From: Nitrospina sp.
GTDB lineage: Bacteria > Nitrospinota > Nitrospinia > Nitrospinales > VA-1
Reading direction: 5' to 3'
Assembly (NCBI GenBank): GCA_018665625.1
Contig: JABJCF010000379.1
Span: forward strand, 1-9,062
Length of the DNA: 9,062 nt
Part shown: positions 1 to 6,722 of the stretch, one piece after another
Layout of the letters: every line of letters begins with the position of its first letter
How positions within the stretch are numbered: position 1 is the stretch's first letter
Program-made: the position numbers and the translations under genes
Notes under the pieces: model-generated
Told to the model about the DNA's origin: nothing
Databases searched by the model: none
The model's input: only the letters and a program-made list of their open reading frames with translations

Positions 1-445
1 CGGCTACTTTCATTTCACCTGTGATTTTTTCTGGTTTAGGTATTTCTTCAGGAGCAGTCAGTACGAAATACAAATTATAAAACATAATTGCCATCGCTAT
101 TCCTGCAAGTATCGCAAAAAACACAAAAACTGCGTGAGCCATGCCTCCTCGCCAACCACCAGATGCATAAAGCGCAACCATTCCTAAAAGCCCTATATTC
201 TGTAAAATAAACTGATATTTCATTCCCTCAGGCCAGGGAAGCTTGCGCGCGCTGAAACGAGGCAACACATGAAAAGCAACACCCGCAATCATCATGGCCA
301 TGAACCCCAGCAAGTTGATATGGATGTGAACAAAACGCAAACGAACAGAGAGAGAAGGGTCGATAGCCATAGTGACACCGAGTGCCGCACCCAGCAATGC
401 ATATATCAAACCTGCTTTAATAAATAATCGAGGATAATTGTCCAT
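1..445 (-). CDS. Short heme-copper oxidase subunit I-like membrane protein (C-terminus cut by window edge)
   Basis: The visible 148 residues start at an ATG whose CAT complement ends at 445. They predict about four membrane helices, near residues 11-29, 40-62, 79-95 and 104-128. Helix 2 carries an HIHINLLGF motif (H40, H42) followed by FHVLPRF (H59), and H104 opens helix 4. This HxH...G...H..PR pattern resembles the histidine-bearing helices of heme-copper oxidase subunit I and NnrS-like proteins, so heme or metal binding is plausible but inferred. A full oxidase subunit I has about 12 helices. Here the hydrophobic part ends near residue 130 and gives way to a polar Pro/Glu/Lys linker, so this is probably a short stand-alone module. 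The last visible residues, ITGEMKVA, resemble the opening of a DUF1858-type domain. It lies 39 bases downstream of the glycosyltransferase on the same strand and may be co-transcribed. No clear Shine-Dalgarno precedes the ATG, but the upstream stop in the same frame (the glycosyltransferase stop) leaves no better ATG. Confidence 0.75.
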   Translation of the reverse strand, partial: MDNYPRLFIKAGLIYALLGAALGVTMAIDPSLSVRLRFVHIHINLLGFMAMMIAGVAFHVLPRFSARKLPWPEGMKYQFILQNIGLLGMVALYASGGWRGGMAHAVFVFFAILAGIAMAIMFYNLYFVLTAPEEIPKPEKITGEMKVA

Positions 446-484
446 TTTTATTAGATAGAAAAACTGATTAATTATTCCAGAAAC

Positions 485-1630
485 TTAAAGGTCCTTTTCC
501 ACCGGATAAATTCTGCCACGCCATTCCGTTTGCTTTCGCACCAAAACATGAAACATGGAATTTACCATAATAGCGGCCATTATAACGGCACCTAATGGAA
601 ATAACACTGCTGTATGCCGATTCAATCCCAATTCATCGCATGTCTTGTATCCCGCTGCTGAGACCATCACAACACCTGACAGGGCCATCGCAATCCACAA
701 CCAACCCGTTGGTTGAAAAATATTTATCGCCAAAACAATATAAGGGGTGACCAAAAAACCAAGGACCGCTGAGATGTAATAAGTGGCCCTGCTTACAGAG
801 CGTTTCATAGCTAAAAACATATTCTTTTGCCAGCCAAACCAAATTTCTTTCAAACCATAATACATACGAATGGAAAACAATAGTTTTGCGTCTGCGACTA
901 ACAGCTTGAGTCCTGCTCGTTTGGCACGTTTCGCTATTAAAACATCTTCAAGTACATCGGCTTTTCCTTCTTCATGGCCGCCAATCTTTTCATAGGCTGC
1001 ACGGCGAAACATCAGGAATGCACCAAAACCCATTGCGCTTTTATGGTCGGGATCATTCACATTTTTAAATCGTGTCAGCGAAGCTATGAATCCAAATATA
1101 ACCGGCTGTACGGCCCTTTCCCAAAATGAGCCAAACTCCGCCTGTGGCATTAAAGTCAATACATCCAGATCTCGATCACGCATGGTCTGCATCGCAGTAT
1201 TTAATGCAGTTGGCTTGAAAACGGGGTCGGCATCCGTAAATAGCAAATATTCGCCTTGAGTAATTTTATAGGCCTGATGTAAGGCAAATGGTTTGCCCAA
1301 CCATCCGTCTGGAAGATTTTCACCTTCCAAAATTTTTAAATGTGGATTTTCTTTTGCAAGCGATTGCATGATACTTCCAGTTTGGTCTGTAGAATGGTCA
1401 TTTATCGCGATTACTTCAAAGTTGGGGTAGTCTTGATCCAGCAAAGATTGCAGACATGCTCTAATTCCGCGTTCTTCGTTTCTGGCAGGAACACAAATCG
1501 ATACTCGAGGCGGATTTACAATGGTTTTTTCTACAGGCTGCAGTCGAACAAGGTAAATAATGTTAGCCGTCAAATAAATGATAACTCCCACAATTAATAT
1601 CAGTTGCAGAACTGTTAATACTTCTATCAA
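485..1630 (-). CDS. Membrane-anchored family 2 glycosyltransferase (CruC/CrtQ-like)
   Basis: This 381-residue protein has the layout of a membrane GT2 enzyme that transfers a sugar from a nucleotide-sugar donor to a lipid or carotenoid-type acceptor at the cytoplasmic face. An N-terminal membrane helix covers residues 7-28. The GT-A domain begins at VSICVPARNEE (43-53). It holds the nucleotide-binding D78 in INDHSTD, the metal-binding DAD motif (133-135), the catalytic-base ED pair (228-229) in KADVLEDVLIAKRA, and a GWQKN segment (266-270) in the place of the family's QxxRW-like motif. Three C-terminal helices follow, near 284-305, 309-327 and 339-363, and the protein ends with WRGRIYPV, a tail typical of the CruC/CrtQ/HpnI-like group. 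The start is TTG: there is no upstream in-frame ATG before a stop, the first internal Met (residue 88) would delete the helix and the donor site, and an AGGTGA ribosome site sits 4 bases upstream. The true acceptor is unknown, and no carotenoid or hopanoid genes are visible to decide it. Confidence 0.85.
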   Translation of the reverse strand: MIEVLTVLQLILIVGVIIYLTANIIYLVRLQPVEKTIVNPPRVSICVPARNEERGIRACLQSLLDQDYPNFEVIAINDHSTDQTGSIMQSLAKENPHLKILEGENLPDGWLGKPFALHQAYKITQGEYLLFTDADPVFKPTALNTAMQTMRDRDLDVLTLMPQAEFGSFWERAVQPVIFGFIASLTRFKNVNDPDHKSAMGFGAFLMFRRAAYEKIGGHEEGKADVLEDVLIAKRAKRAGLKLLVADAKLLFSIRMYYGLKEIWFGWQKNMFLAMKRSVSRATYYISAVLGFLVTPYIVLAINIFQPTGWLWIAMALSGVVMVSAAGYKTCDELGLNRHTAVLFPLGAVIMAAIMVNSMFHVLVRKQTEWRGRIYPVEKDL

Positions 1631-1634
1631 AGCT

Positions 1635-1640
1635 TCACCT
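1635..1640 (-). promoter_or_regulatory. Ribosome binding site supporting the TTG start of the glycosyltransferase
   Basis: On the minus strand the sequence AGGTGA lies 4 bases before TTG (1628-1630). It is a good anti-16S match and is the main reason to accept a TTG start, since no ATG exists near the N-terminus of this frame. Confidence 0.6.
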
Positions 1641-1727
1641 AAATTGATCCATGCGTTTAATTAATTTCAGTATCCTAATTATTTTTGCAAATAAAAAATA
1701 AAAAAAGAGGATGCGAAAAGAATTATT

Positions 1728-1736
1728 TGTTATGCT
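1728..1736 (+). promoter_or_regulatory. Possible extended -10 promoter for the SH3-repeat protein
   Basis: TG-T-TATGCT fits the extended -10 pattern TGnTATnnT. It sits about 70 bases before the start of the secreted SH3 protein, inside an AT-rich divergent gap (1631-1806). No good -35 hexamer is seen at the right distance, so this is a weak call. Confidence 0.3.
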
Positions 1737-1806
1737 AGTCAAAGATAACGTAGTCCAGAAATTATTTCCCACTTGTTTTTAAATCGTTTCACGCCCCCTT
1801 TTACGC

Positions 1807-2271
1807 ATGCTCAAAATTAAATCATCGTTTTTATTGTTCCTGCTTTTATTTACCTCAATTTTTTGGGGTATCGCAACTGCAAGTTCTGAAGCCTTGTGCA
1901 TTAAGAACGAAAGGGCAAACCTAAGAAAAGGACCAGGAACCGATCACGAAAAACTTTGGGAAGTTTTTAAGTATATGCCCTTCAAACAATTGGGCGTTAA
2001 AGGTGCCTGGAAACGTATTCAGGATGTTGATGGTGATATTTACTGGGTACATGCCCCCCTTACCACCCAGAAATACAAATGCGCCGTCATCAAAAACAAT
2101 AAGACTAACCTGCGTTCAGGTCCAGGAACAAAATTCCCAATCGTTCCCTGGGCTCCGGTGGACAAGTTTTTTTCGATGAAAGTCCTAAAGATTGAGAAAG
2201 ACTGGGTGCATGTTGAAGATAGCACTGGCGACAAAGCCTGGATATTCCGCCCCCTCGTTTGGATCCAATAA
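1807..2271 (+). CDS. Secreted protein with two bacterial SH3 repeats
   Basis: This 154-residue protein has a signal peptide: a basic start (MLKIKSS), a long hydrophobic core (8-22) and a small-residue region ATASSEA, with cleavage probably near residue 25-28. Two tandem bacterial SH3 (SH3_3/SH3_4-type) domains follow, at about 30-86 and 90-152. Each opens with a Cys strand (C31, C92) and a near-identical NLR-GPGT turn (38-45 and 101-108), and each ends in a tryptophan-containing strand (YWVHAPL; AWIFRPL). The two equivalent cysteines could form a disulfide after export. Such domains usually bind peptidoglycan or mediate envelope contacts, but no catalytic domain is attached, so its role is unknown. 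There is no recognisable Shine-Dalgarno before the ATG, yet the signal peptide begins right there, which supports the start. It stands alone, divergent from the glycosyltransferase and 177 bases ahead of the aldehyde dehydrogenase. Confidence 0.85.
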   Translation: MLKIKSSFLLFLLLFTSIFWGIATASSEALCIKNERANLRKGPGTDHEKLWEVFKYMPFKQLGVKGAWKRIQDVDGDIYWVHAPLTTQKYKCAVIKNNKTNLRSGPGTKFPIVPWAPVDKFFSMKVLKIEKDWVHVEDSTGDKAWIFRPLVWIQ

Positions 2272-2448
2272 CGGCGACCCGGTAGATTGATATCTCGATT
2301 CCTTGTAAAAATTTCTATTATCTGAAGACGTAACCTTAAAAAAATACTTTATTTTAATGTTGAACGGGATAATAATCAGTACACCAATTAATCAATAACA
2401 AGGTCTGCTCCAAAGCCCTATCTGTAAGTCTAAAGTCAGGAGAAAATC

Positions 2449-3960
2449 ATGGATGCCGCAACCATTCCCGAACCGATTTCACCGGTTAAGGAGTTCCTCT
2501 CCAAACCGCAAAAATTATTGATCGATGGCAAACGTGTCGAAGCAGCCAGCGGTGAAACGTTCGAGGTTCTCGATCCTTCCAACAATTCCGTTTTGACTCG
2601 TGTCCCAAAGGGCGGCAAGGAAGATATCAACCGCGCCGTAAAAGCCGCAAGAAACGCTTTCGAAAATGGACCTTGGAAAAAAATAAGTGTATCTGAGCGT
2701 GGCAAATTGATTTGGAAACTGGCCGACCTGATTGAAGCTCGGGCCGAAGAATTTTCGCAACTTGAAACACTCGATAACGGCAAACCCTTAACAATAGCAC
2801 GTGCCGTCGATGTTGCCCTGGTCATTGACCACTTCCGTTATTATGCCGGCATGACGACTAAAATCCATGGAGAGACCATTGATATCAGCGTTCCTTATGC
2901 ACCGGGTGCAGAATTTCTAGACTTCACCCTGCGAGAACCGATGGGTGTTGTAGGACAAATCATTCCGTGGAACTTTCCATTGTTAATGGCTACATGGAAA
3001 TTGGGTGTCGCTCTTGCAGCAGGCAATTGCGTGGTGCTAAAACCCGCTGAACAGACTCCGCTTTCCGCACTGCATCTGGCAGATCTTTTCCAGGAAGCCG
3101 GATTCCCAGATGGCGTTGTTAATATCGTCACAGGTTTCGGAGACGCCGGAGCAACACTGGCAGAACATAATGACGTTGACAAGATTGCGTTCACAGGAAG
3201 CACAGAAGTCGGACATGAAATTGTCAAAGCTTCGGCTGGAAATTTGAAACGAGTGTCGCTTGAATTGGGTGGAAAGTCACCCAGCATCGTTTTTCCTGAC
3301 GCTGATCTCAACAGTGCCGTACAGGGAGTTGCAAGCGCCATTTTCTTCAACCAAGGCCAAGTCTGTACCGCAGGTTCGCGGCTATTGATCCATAAGGACG
3401 TTTACGATGAAGTGATTGGACGCGTTTCCGAAGAAGCTAAAAATATAAAGGTAGGACCGGGGATGTGTGCTGACACAAATATGGGGCCTTTGGTCTCTCG
3501 GGAACAACAGGAAAGGGTATTAAACTATATTCGCTCTGGAGAAATGGCAGGAGCCCGTACTTTAACGGGGGGCCAAGTTCCAGGCAACTTGGAGTCGGGT
3601 TGCTATGTAGAACCCACTGTATTCGACAACGTAAAGCAGGATATGAAAATTGTAACTGAAGAAATATTTGGGCCGGTAGTCGTTGCCGCTCCATTTGAAG
3701 ACCTGAACGATGTCATCGCCCGGGGCAACGATACGGAATATGGTCTGGCTGCAAGTGTATGGACAACAGATATAAACAAAGCCCACAAAGTAGCGAAAGG
3801 GCTCAAAGCAGGAACCGTATGGGTGAACAGCCACAACATTTTTGATGCTGCAGCTCCGTTCGGCGGTTACAAACGCAGTGGCTTTGGCAGGGAAATGGGG
3901 ATCCATGCCTTGGAAAATTACACTCAGGTTAAAAACGTTATCATCCAACTGCACGATTAG
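2449..3960 (+). CDS. NAD(P)-dependent aldehyde dehydrogenase (ALDH1/2- and betaine-aldehyde-dehydrogenase-like class)
   Basis: This 503-residue enzyme oxidises an aldehyde to the carboxylic acid with NAD(P)+ and is probably a cytoplasmic homotetramer. All family landmarks are present: N175 in PWNFP (transition-state stabiliser), K198 in VVLKPAEQTP (cofactor binding), FTGSTEVG at 248-255 (cofactor loop), general base E272 in LELGGK, nucleophile C306 in NQGQVCTAGS, and E405 in EEIFGPV, which holds the nicotinamide ribose. The C-terminal PFGGYKRSGFGRE block is also typical. Length is normal for the superfamily and nothing appears broken. An AGGAG site at 2438-2442, 6 bases before the ATG, fixes the start. 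The substrate cannot be assigned: the best resemblance is to class 1/2 and betaine-aldehyde types, but no choline, polyamine or alcohol-degradation neighbours are present. I found no convincing promoter or terminator in the 177-base gap before it. Its stop lies only 8 bases from the 3' end of the opposing histidine kinase. Confidence 0.95.
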   Translation: MDAATIPEPISPVKEFLSKPQKLLIDGKRVEAASGETFEVLDPSNNSVLTRVPKGGKEDINRAVKAARNAFENGPWKKISVSERGKLIWKLADLIEARAEEFSQLETLDNGKPLTIARAVDVALVIDHFRYYAGMTTKIHGETIDISVPYAPGAEFLDFTLREPMGVVGQIIPWNFPLLMATWKLGVALAAGNCVVLKPAEQTPLSALHLADLFQEAGFPDGVVNIVTGFGDAGATLAEHNDVDKIAFTGSTEVGHEIVKASAGNLKRVSLELGGKSPSIVFPDADLNSAVQGVASAIFFNQGQVCTAGSRLLIHKDVYDEVIGRVSEEAKNIKVGPGMCADTNMGPLVSREQQERVLNYIRSGEMAGARTLTGGQVPGNLESGCYVEPTVFDNVKQDMKIVTEEIFGPVVVAAPFEDLNDVIARGNDTEYGLAASVWTTDINKAHKVAKGLKAGTVWVNSHNIFDAAAPFGGYKRSGFGREMGIHALENYTQVKNVIIQLHD

Positions 3961-3968
3961 CGTCTTTG

Positions 3969-5384
3969 CTAGAGACAGCCTGAATTTGGCAGGCGGATTT
4001 TAAATCGAGTTCCAACCCCCAATTTGCTTTCTACTTCGATTGTTCCTTTATGAGCCTCAGCGATCTGCTTGCAAATACTTAGTCCCAAACCACTCCCCCC
4101 CTCATCTCGAGTACGCGCTTTGTCAACCCTGTAGAATCGATTGAAGATTGAAGACAAATCTTCTTCCGGGATTCCTATCCCCGTATCCTGAATGGTCAAC
4201 ATTGCCCCGCCTCCATCATTCTGAAGAGAAATTTTTAATTCCCCGCCACGCTGTGTGTATTTGATTCCATTTTGCAAAATGTTCCACAGCATTTGCCGCA
4301 GCCTAACCTCATCGCCTTTGATCGGCACCGCCTCTAGAAAAGCGATGACTATTTTTATATTTTTTTCTTCGGCCAGAACTTCTGCATGTTTGCAAATTTC
4401 TTCAACCAGCGGTTTTAAATCTATCTGCTTACAATCGAGATTGACTTGATTCTCATCAGATTTAGAAAGCATAAAAAGGTCTTCAAGAACTTTCGACATG
4501 TAATTGATCTCCTCCAAATTACTGGAGATGACCTCCTGATATTCCTCCGGCTTTCTTGGTTTACTCAATATCAATTCGTTCTGACCTTTCAATACCGTGA
4601 GCGGTGTTCTAAGTTCATGTGAAGCATCACTACTAAACTGACGCATCTGAACAAAAGAGTTTTCCAAACGGTTCATCATTTCATTGAAGGTCAAAGCCAA
4701 TTGCCCCAGCTCATCCTTTATTTTCAATACCGGGATTCGCTTGCTCAATTCCTGCCCCTGGCCAATATCTCTAGCCGTATCGATGATTCTGGAAATCGGT
4801 TTCAAAGCTCTCCTCGCCATGAACCTTGCAAACAATGCAGCCAAAATCAGGACTGAAGGAACAGCCGTGAATAAAAATATTTTCAAATTCCCCAGAGTTT
4901 CCTGCACAGCCTCCAAGGAAGTGCCAACCTGAACCAGGTTTACCAGTTTTTCTTCAAGAATTACCGGCATGGTAATAACCCGAATGGGGTGCTTGCCTCC
5001 AACTTTAAAAGTTTCATAGCTATTCTTCCCTTCCAAAGCATCGGCATAGGCAGGTTGCGATAAGGGAAACTGGGAAGCACTAATGTTGCTGGAGCGAGAG
5101 CCAACATTTCCCGAGCCATCGTAGATTCGATAAAATTTATTAAGGTTGCCTTCTCTCATAAACTGATCAAAAAACTGATTCAATCCTGGCAAGGGCGAGT
5201 TGGAGAATCTCATGGTGGCTGAAGTGGCCACAACCGTGGCAGAAACAGTCAGGGAATTGTCTACACTTTCATAGAGACGCTTGGAGAGAAAATAATTTAG
5301 GAGGACGCTGAATAAAATCAGGATTATAGCCAACAGCACTACATACCAGGCAGTCAGTCTGGAACGAATGGATTTGAATGCCAT
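3969..5384 (-). CDS. Membrane sensor histidine kinase (HAMP-HisKA-HATPase)
   Basis: This 471-residue sensor kinase of the OmpR-partner type autophosphorylates and passes the phosphate to the regulator encoded just upstream. Domains in order are TM1 (12-34), a periplasmic sensor region of about 130 residues (35-166), TM2 (167-190), HAMP (about 190-242), HisKA with H256 in SSDASHELRTPL, and a HATPase. The HATPase has the N box (N368/N372 in NILQNGIKYT), G1 box DTGIGI (400-405), F box (F414-F417) and G2 box GGSGLGLSI (429-437), so catalytic residues are complete. The layout resembles CusS-type heavy-metal sensor kinases. However, the periplasmic part shows only scattered Met and one His (H132) and no Cys cluster, so a metal ligand is not supported. 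The ATG is 2 bases after the regulator's TAA, which implies translational coupling. The 3' end converges with the aldehyde dehydrogenase. Confidence 0.93.
   Translation of the reverse strand: MAFKSIRSRLTAWYVVLLAIILILFSVLLNYFLSKRLYESVDNSLTVSATVVATSATMRFSNSPLPGLNQFFDQFMREGNLNKFYRIYDGSGNVGSRSSNISASQFPLSQPAYADALEGKNSYETFKVGGKHPIRVITMPVILEEKLVNLVQVGTSLEAVQETLGNLKIFLFTAVPSVLILAALFARFMARRALKPISRIIDTARDIGQGQELSKRIPVLKIKDELGQLALTFNEMMNRLENSFVQMRQFSSDASHELRTPLTVLKGQNELILSKPRKPEEYQEVISSNLEEINYMSKVLEDLFMLSKSDENQVNLDCKQIDLKPLVEEICKHAEVLAEEKNIKIVIAFLEAVPIKGDEVRLRQMLWNILQNGIKYTQRGGELKISLQNDGGGAMLTIQDTGIGIPEEDLSSIFNRFYRVDKARTRDEGGSGLGLSICKQIAEAHKGTIEVESKLGVGTRFKIRLPNSGCL
3978..3994 (+). terminator. Weak hairpin that may end aldehyde dehydrogenase transcription
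   Basis: GCCTG (3978-3982) pairs with CAGGC (3990-3994) across a 7-base loop and is followed by GGA and four T bases at 3998-4001. The 5-bp stem and short T run are weak for a Rho-independent terminator, and the element lies inside the last codons of the opposing kinase gene. It is the only candidate near this convergent junction. Confidence 0.25.
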
Positions 5385-5386
5385 AG

Positions 5387-6055
5387 TTAAACTTTCATTA
5401 CATATCCAACCCCCCGAAGGGTATGCAAGAGTTTGGTGGGGAAATTCTTATCTATTTTTTTTCGCAGATGATTGACATAAACATCTATCACATTTGTGAA
5501 GGTATCGAAATTGTAGTCCCATACATGCTCGGCAATCATAGTTCGGGTCAGAACCTTTTCCTGATTTCGCATAAAATACTCAAGCAGGCTGTACTCTTTC
5601 CCCGTCAATTCTATCTCTTCATTTCCCCGATTTACTTTATGGCTCACTAGATTAAGGGTTAGGTCTGCAATTTCCAAAGTAGTTTTAGACTCCGCTTTCC
5701 CCCGGCGCAAAAGCACCCGGATTCTTGCAAGAAGCTCGGAAAAAGCAAAAGGTTTGGTGAGATAATCATCCGCCCCCTGATTCAATCCCTCAACTTTATC
5801 ATCGACAGAGTCTTTTGCAGTGAGGAGCAGAATGGGGGTTTCAATCTTTTGAGTTCGTAGTCTGGAGAGAATTTCCAGCCCATTTATTTTTGGAAGCATC
5901 AGGTCAAGTATGATCAGGTCATACTGGTTTTGCTCGCCTAAATGAAGCCCCTCTTCTCCATCGGTGGCGATATCCACCGCATAGGTTTCTTCTTCCAAAC
6001 CTTTTTTAATAAATGCTGCAACTTTTTTTTCATCTTCAACGATCAAAATACGCAT
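5387..6055 (-). CDS. OmpR/PhoB-family response regulator
   Basis: This 222-residue transcription regulator is controlled by phosphorylation from the adjacent kinase. The receiver domain (1-118) has the acidic pair E7/D8 in VEDEK, phospho-acceptor D51 in LIILDLMLP, T79 in LLTAKD, and K101 in LTKPFAFSEL. The DNA-binding winged helix (about 127-221) ends with the usual WDYNFDTFTNVIDVYVNHLRKKI recognition-helix region and RGVGYVMKV. All switch residues are intact. The family resemblance is to CusR/QseB-like regulators. Its start codon follows directly on the stop of the 68-residue gene (TAA then ATG, zero spacer), and its stop lies 2 bases before the kinase start. The three genes therefore form one tightly coupled operon in the order small protein, regulator, kinase. 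Targets are unknown; self-regulation at the operon promoter would be usual for this family. Confidence 0.95.
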   Translation of the reverse strand: MRILIVEDEKKVAAFIKKGLEEETYAVDIATDGEEGLHLGEQNQYDLIILDLMLPKINGLEILSRLRTQKIETPILLLTAKDSVDDKVEGLNQGADDYLTKPFAFSELLARIRVLLRRGKAESKTTLEIADLTLNLVSHKVNRGNEEIELTGKEYSLLEYFMRNQEKVLTRTMIAEHVWDYNFDTFTNVIDVYVNHLRKKIDKNFPTKLLHTLRGVGYVMKV

Positions 6056-6262
6056 TTATTCTTCCCATTTCTTCTGTACTTTATGCAGCTCAATTTCTCC
6101 TTTAAGCATTTGAATATGCTTTTCACAATCCTTCTGGATAGCGGAATACATGGCACGACAACTTTCATCATTGGCGTCGACCATAGCCTGCTTGCAAATT
6201 CTCACAGCTTCCTGAGCCCCTTCCATCGCCTTCAATATATTGTCATTAAACTTTTTATTCAT
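6056..6262 (-). CDS. Small Cys/His-containing helical protein coupled to the two-component operon
   Basis: I do not recognise this 68-residue protein. It has no signal peptide or membrane helix and is charged and almost entirely helix-favouring, with a short likely turn at DANDES (29-34). It carries three cysteines (C23 in RICKQA, C35 in ESCRAM, C46 in KDCEKH) and histidines at 49 and 60. The C46-xx-H49 pair and the C35/C46 spacing, which would fall on the same helix face, could form a metal or redox site; this is inference. It is not a match to the CxxxC-rich four-helix copper-storage pattern. An AAGGGA ribosome site lies 5 bases before the ATG. Its stop abuts the regulator's ATG with no spacer, so real translation is likely, because the regulator would otherwise lack an obvious ribosome site. 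It may be an accessory or signal-modulating partner of the two-component system, but its function is unknown. Confidence 0.75.
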   Translation of the reverse strand: MNKKFNDNILKAMEGAQEAVRICKQAMVDANDESCRAMYSAIQKDCEKHIQMLKGEIELHKVQKKWEE

Positions 6263-6292
6263 TCTGGTCCCTTAAACACATTTTCTGCGCAT

Positions 6293-6301
6293 ATTTTAGC
6301 A
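6293..6301 (-). promoter_or_regulatory. Possible extended -10 promoter of the three-gene signalling operon
   Basis: On the minus strand TG-C-TAAAAT forms an extended -10 element with five of six consensus bases. It would give a leader of about 24 bases before the 68-residue gene. No good -35 is visible, which is acceptable for extended -10 promoters. It lies in the 98-base gap between the two minus-strand small genes, where I see no terminator. Confidence 0.35.
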
Positions 6302-6360
6302 CTAACCCGCCCCAGCAAGGAGTTCTATTTCTTTGCCTCAAAACCCCGTTATCCGTCACT

Positions 6361-6597
6361 TTATTCTTCTAATTCGCGACCAAACAGGTATTTCACCAAT
6401 ATGACTCCCAATACAGCCCCCAGCAAAGGCAAGGCATTGATCAACTCTAGAATATATTCCCCAAAAAACCCGAAGGTTTTGATAAGATAGGCCGCAAATT
6501 TTATCCCGGATTTATCCAGCATATAAAAGATAAGGTTTATGGCAACACCACAAATGAAACCAATAAAACCCCCAAATCCAAAATAAAAGTATTTCAT
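6361..6597 (-). CDS. Small two-helix membrane protein of unknown function
   Basis: This 78-residue hydrophobic protein is predicted to form a hairpin of two membrane helices, about 5-27 (glycine- and phenylalanine-rich) and 52-72 (LPLLGAVLGVILVKYLF). The central segment, 28-51, is amphipathic, and the tail GRELEE is charged and probably cytoplasmic. I do not recognise a family. A ribosome-like GGAAGG lies 9 bases before the ATG, and a perfect TATAAT box lies about 90 bases upstream on this strand, which supports it as a real gene. It is 98 bases ahead of the signalling operon on the same strand, so it may be transcribed into it, but no functional link is visible. Confidence 0.65.
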   Translation of the reverse strand: MKYFYFGFGGFIGFICGVAINLIFYMLDKSGIKFAAYLIKTFGFFGEYILELINALPLLGAVLGVILVKYLFGRELEE

Positions 6598-6644
6598 AAT
6601 TTACAGCCTTCCGGAAAAAACCTTTTTCAGCCGGTACAATATAA

Positions 6645-6672
6645 GTCAGGGTAAAAACAGGCAAAACCTGAC
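6645..6672. repeat. Inverted repeat between divergent small-membrane-protein and reductase genes
   Basis: GTCAGG (6645-6650) and CCTGAC (6667-6672) are perfect 6-base inverted arms separated by 16 bases. The repeat lies just downstream of the minus-strand TATAAT box, within the predicted leader of the 78-residue gene, and 50 bases upstream of the reductase start. It could be a regulator operator or a leader hairpin; 6-base arms could also occur by chance. Confidence 0.3.
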
Positions 6673-6684
6673 AGATATTTTAAC

Positions 6685-6690
6685 ATTATA
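6685..6690 (-). promoter_or_regulatory. -10 box of a possible minus-strand promoter for the small membrane protein
   Basis: The minus strand reads a perfect TATAAT here. A poor -35 (TTTAAT, three of six) lies 17 bases upstream. The leader to the 78-residue gene would be about 80 bases and would contain the inverted repeat at 6645-6672. Confidence 0.35.
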
Positions 6691-6722
6691 CATTTTGTTA
6701 ACTCAATATTAAAACTTGAAGA

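Noticed and set aside
1807..1900. Lipoprotein signal ending at C31 of the SH3 protein.
   Set aside because: The residues before the cysteine (SEAL) do not fit a lipobox, which needs a small residue at -1 and a Leu/Val-type residue at -3. A matching cysteine at the same place in the second repeat points to a domain feature instead.
2272..2448. Promoter for the aldehyde dehydrogenase in the AT-rich gap.
   Set aside because: TTGAAC at 2360-2365 has no acceptable -10 at 16-18 bases, and the other AT-rich hexamers lack a paired -35.
3969..6055. Naming the kinase and regulator as the copper/silver system CusS/CusR.
   Set aside because: The overall layout fits, but the kinase's periplasmic region has no visible Cys/His/Met ligand cluster and no metal efflux genes lie nearby. 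OmpR-family resemblance alone does not fix the signal.
6056..6262. Four-helix-bundle copper-storage protein (Csp/DUF326 type) for the 68-residue gene.
   Set aside because: Those proteins have dense CxxxC repeats. Here there are only three widely spaced cysteines in a shorter protein.
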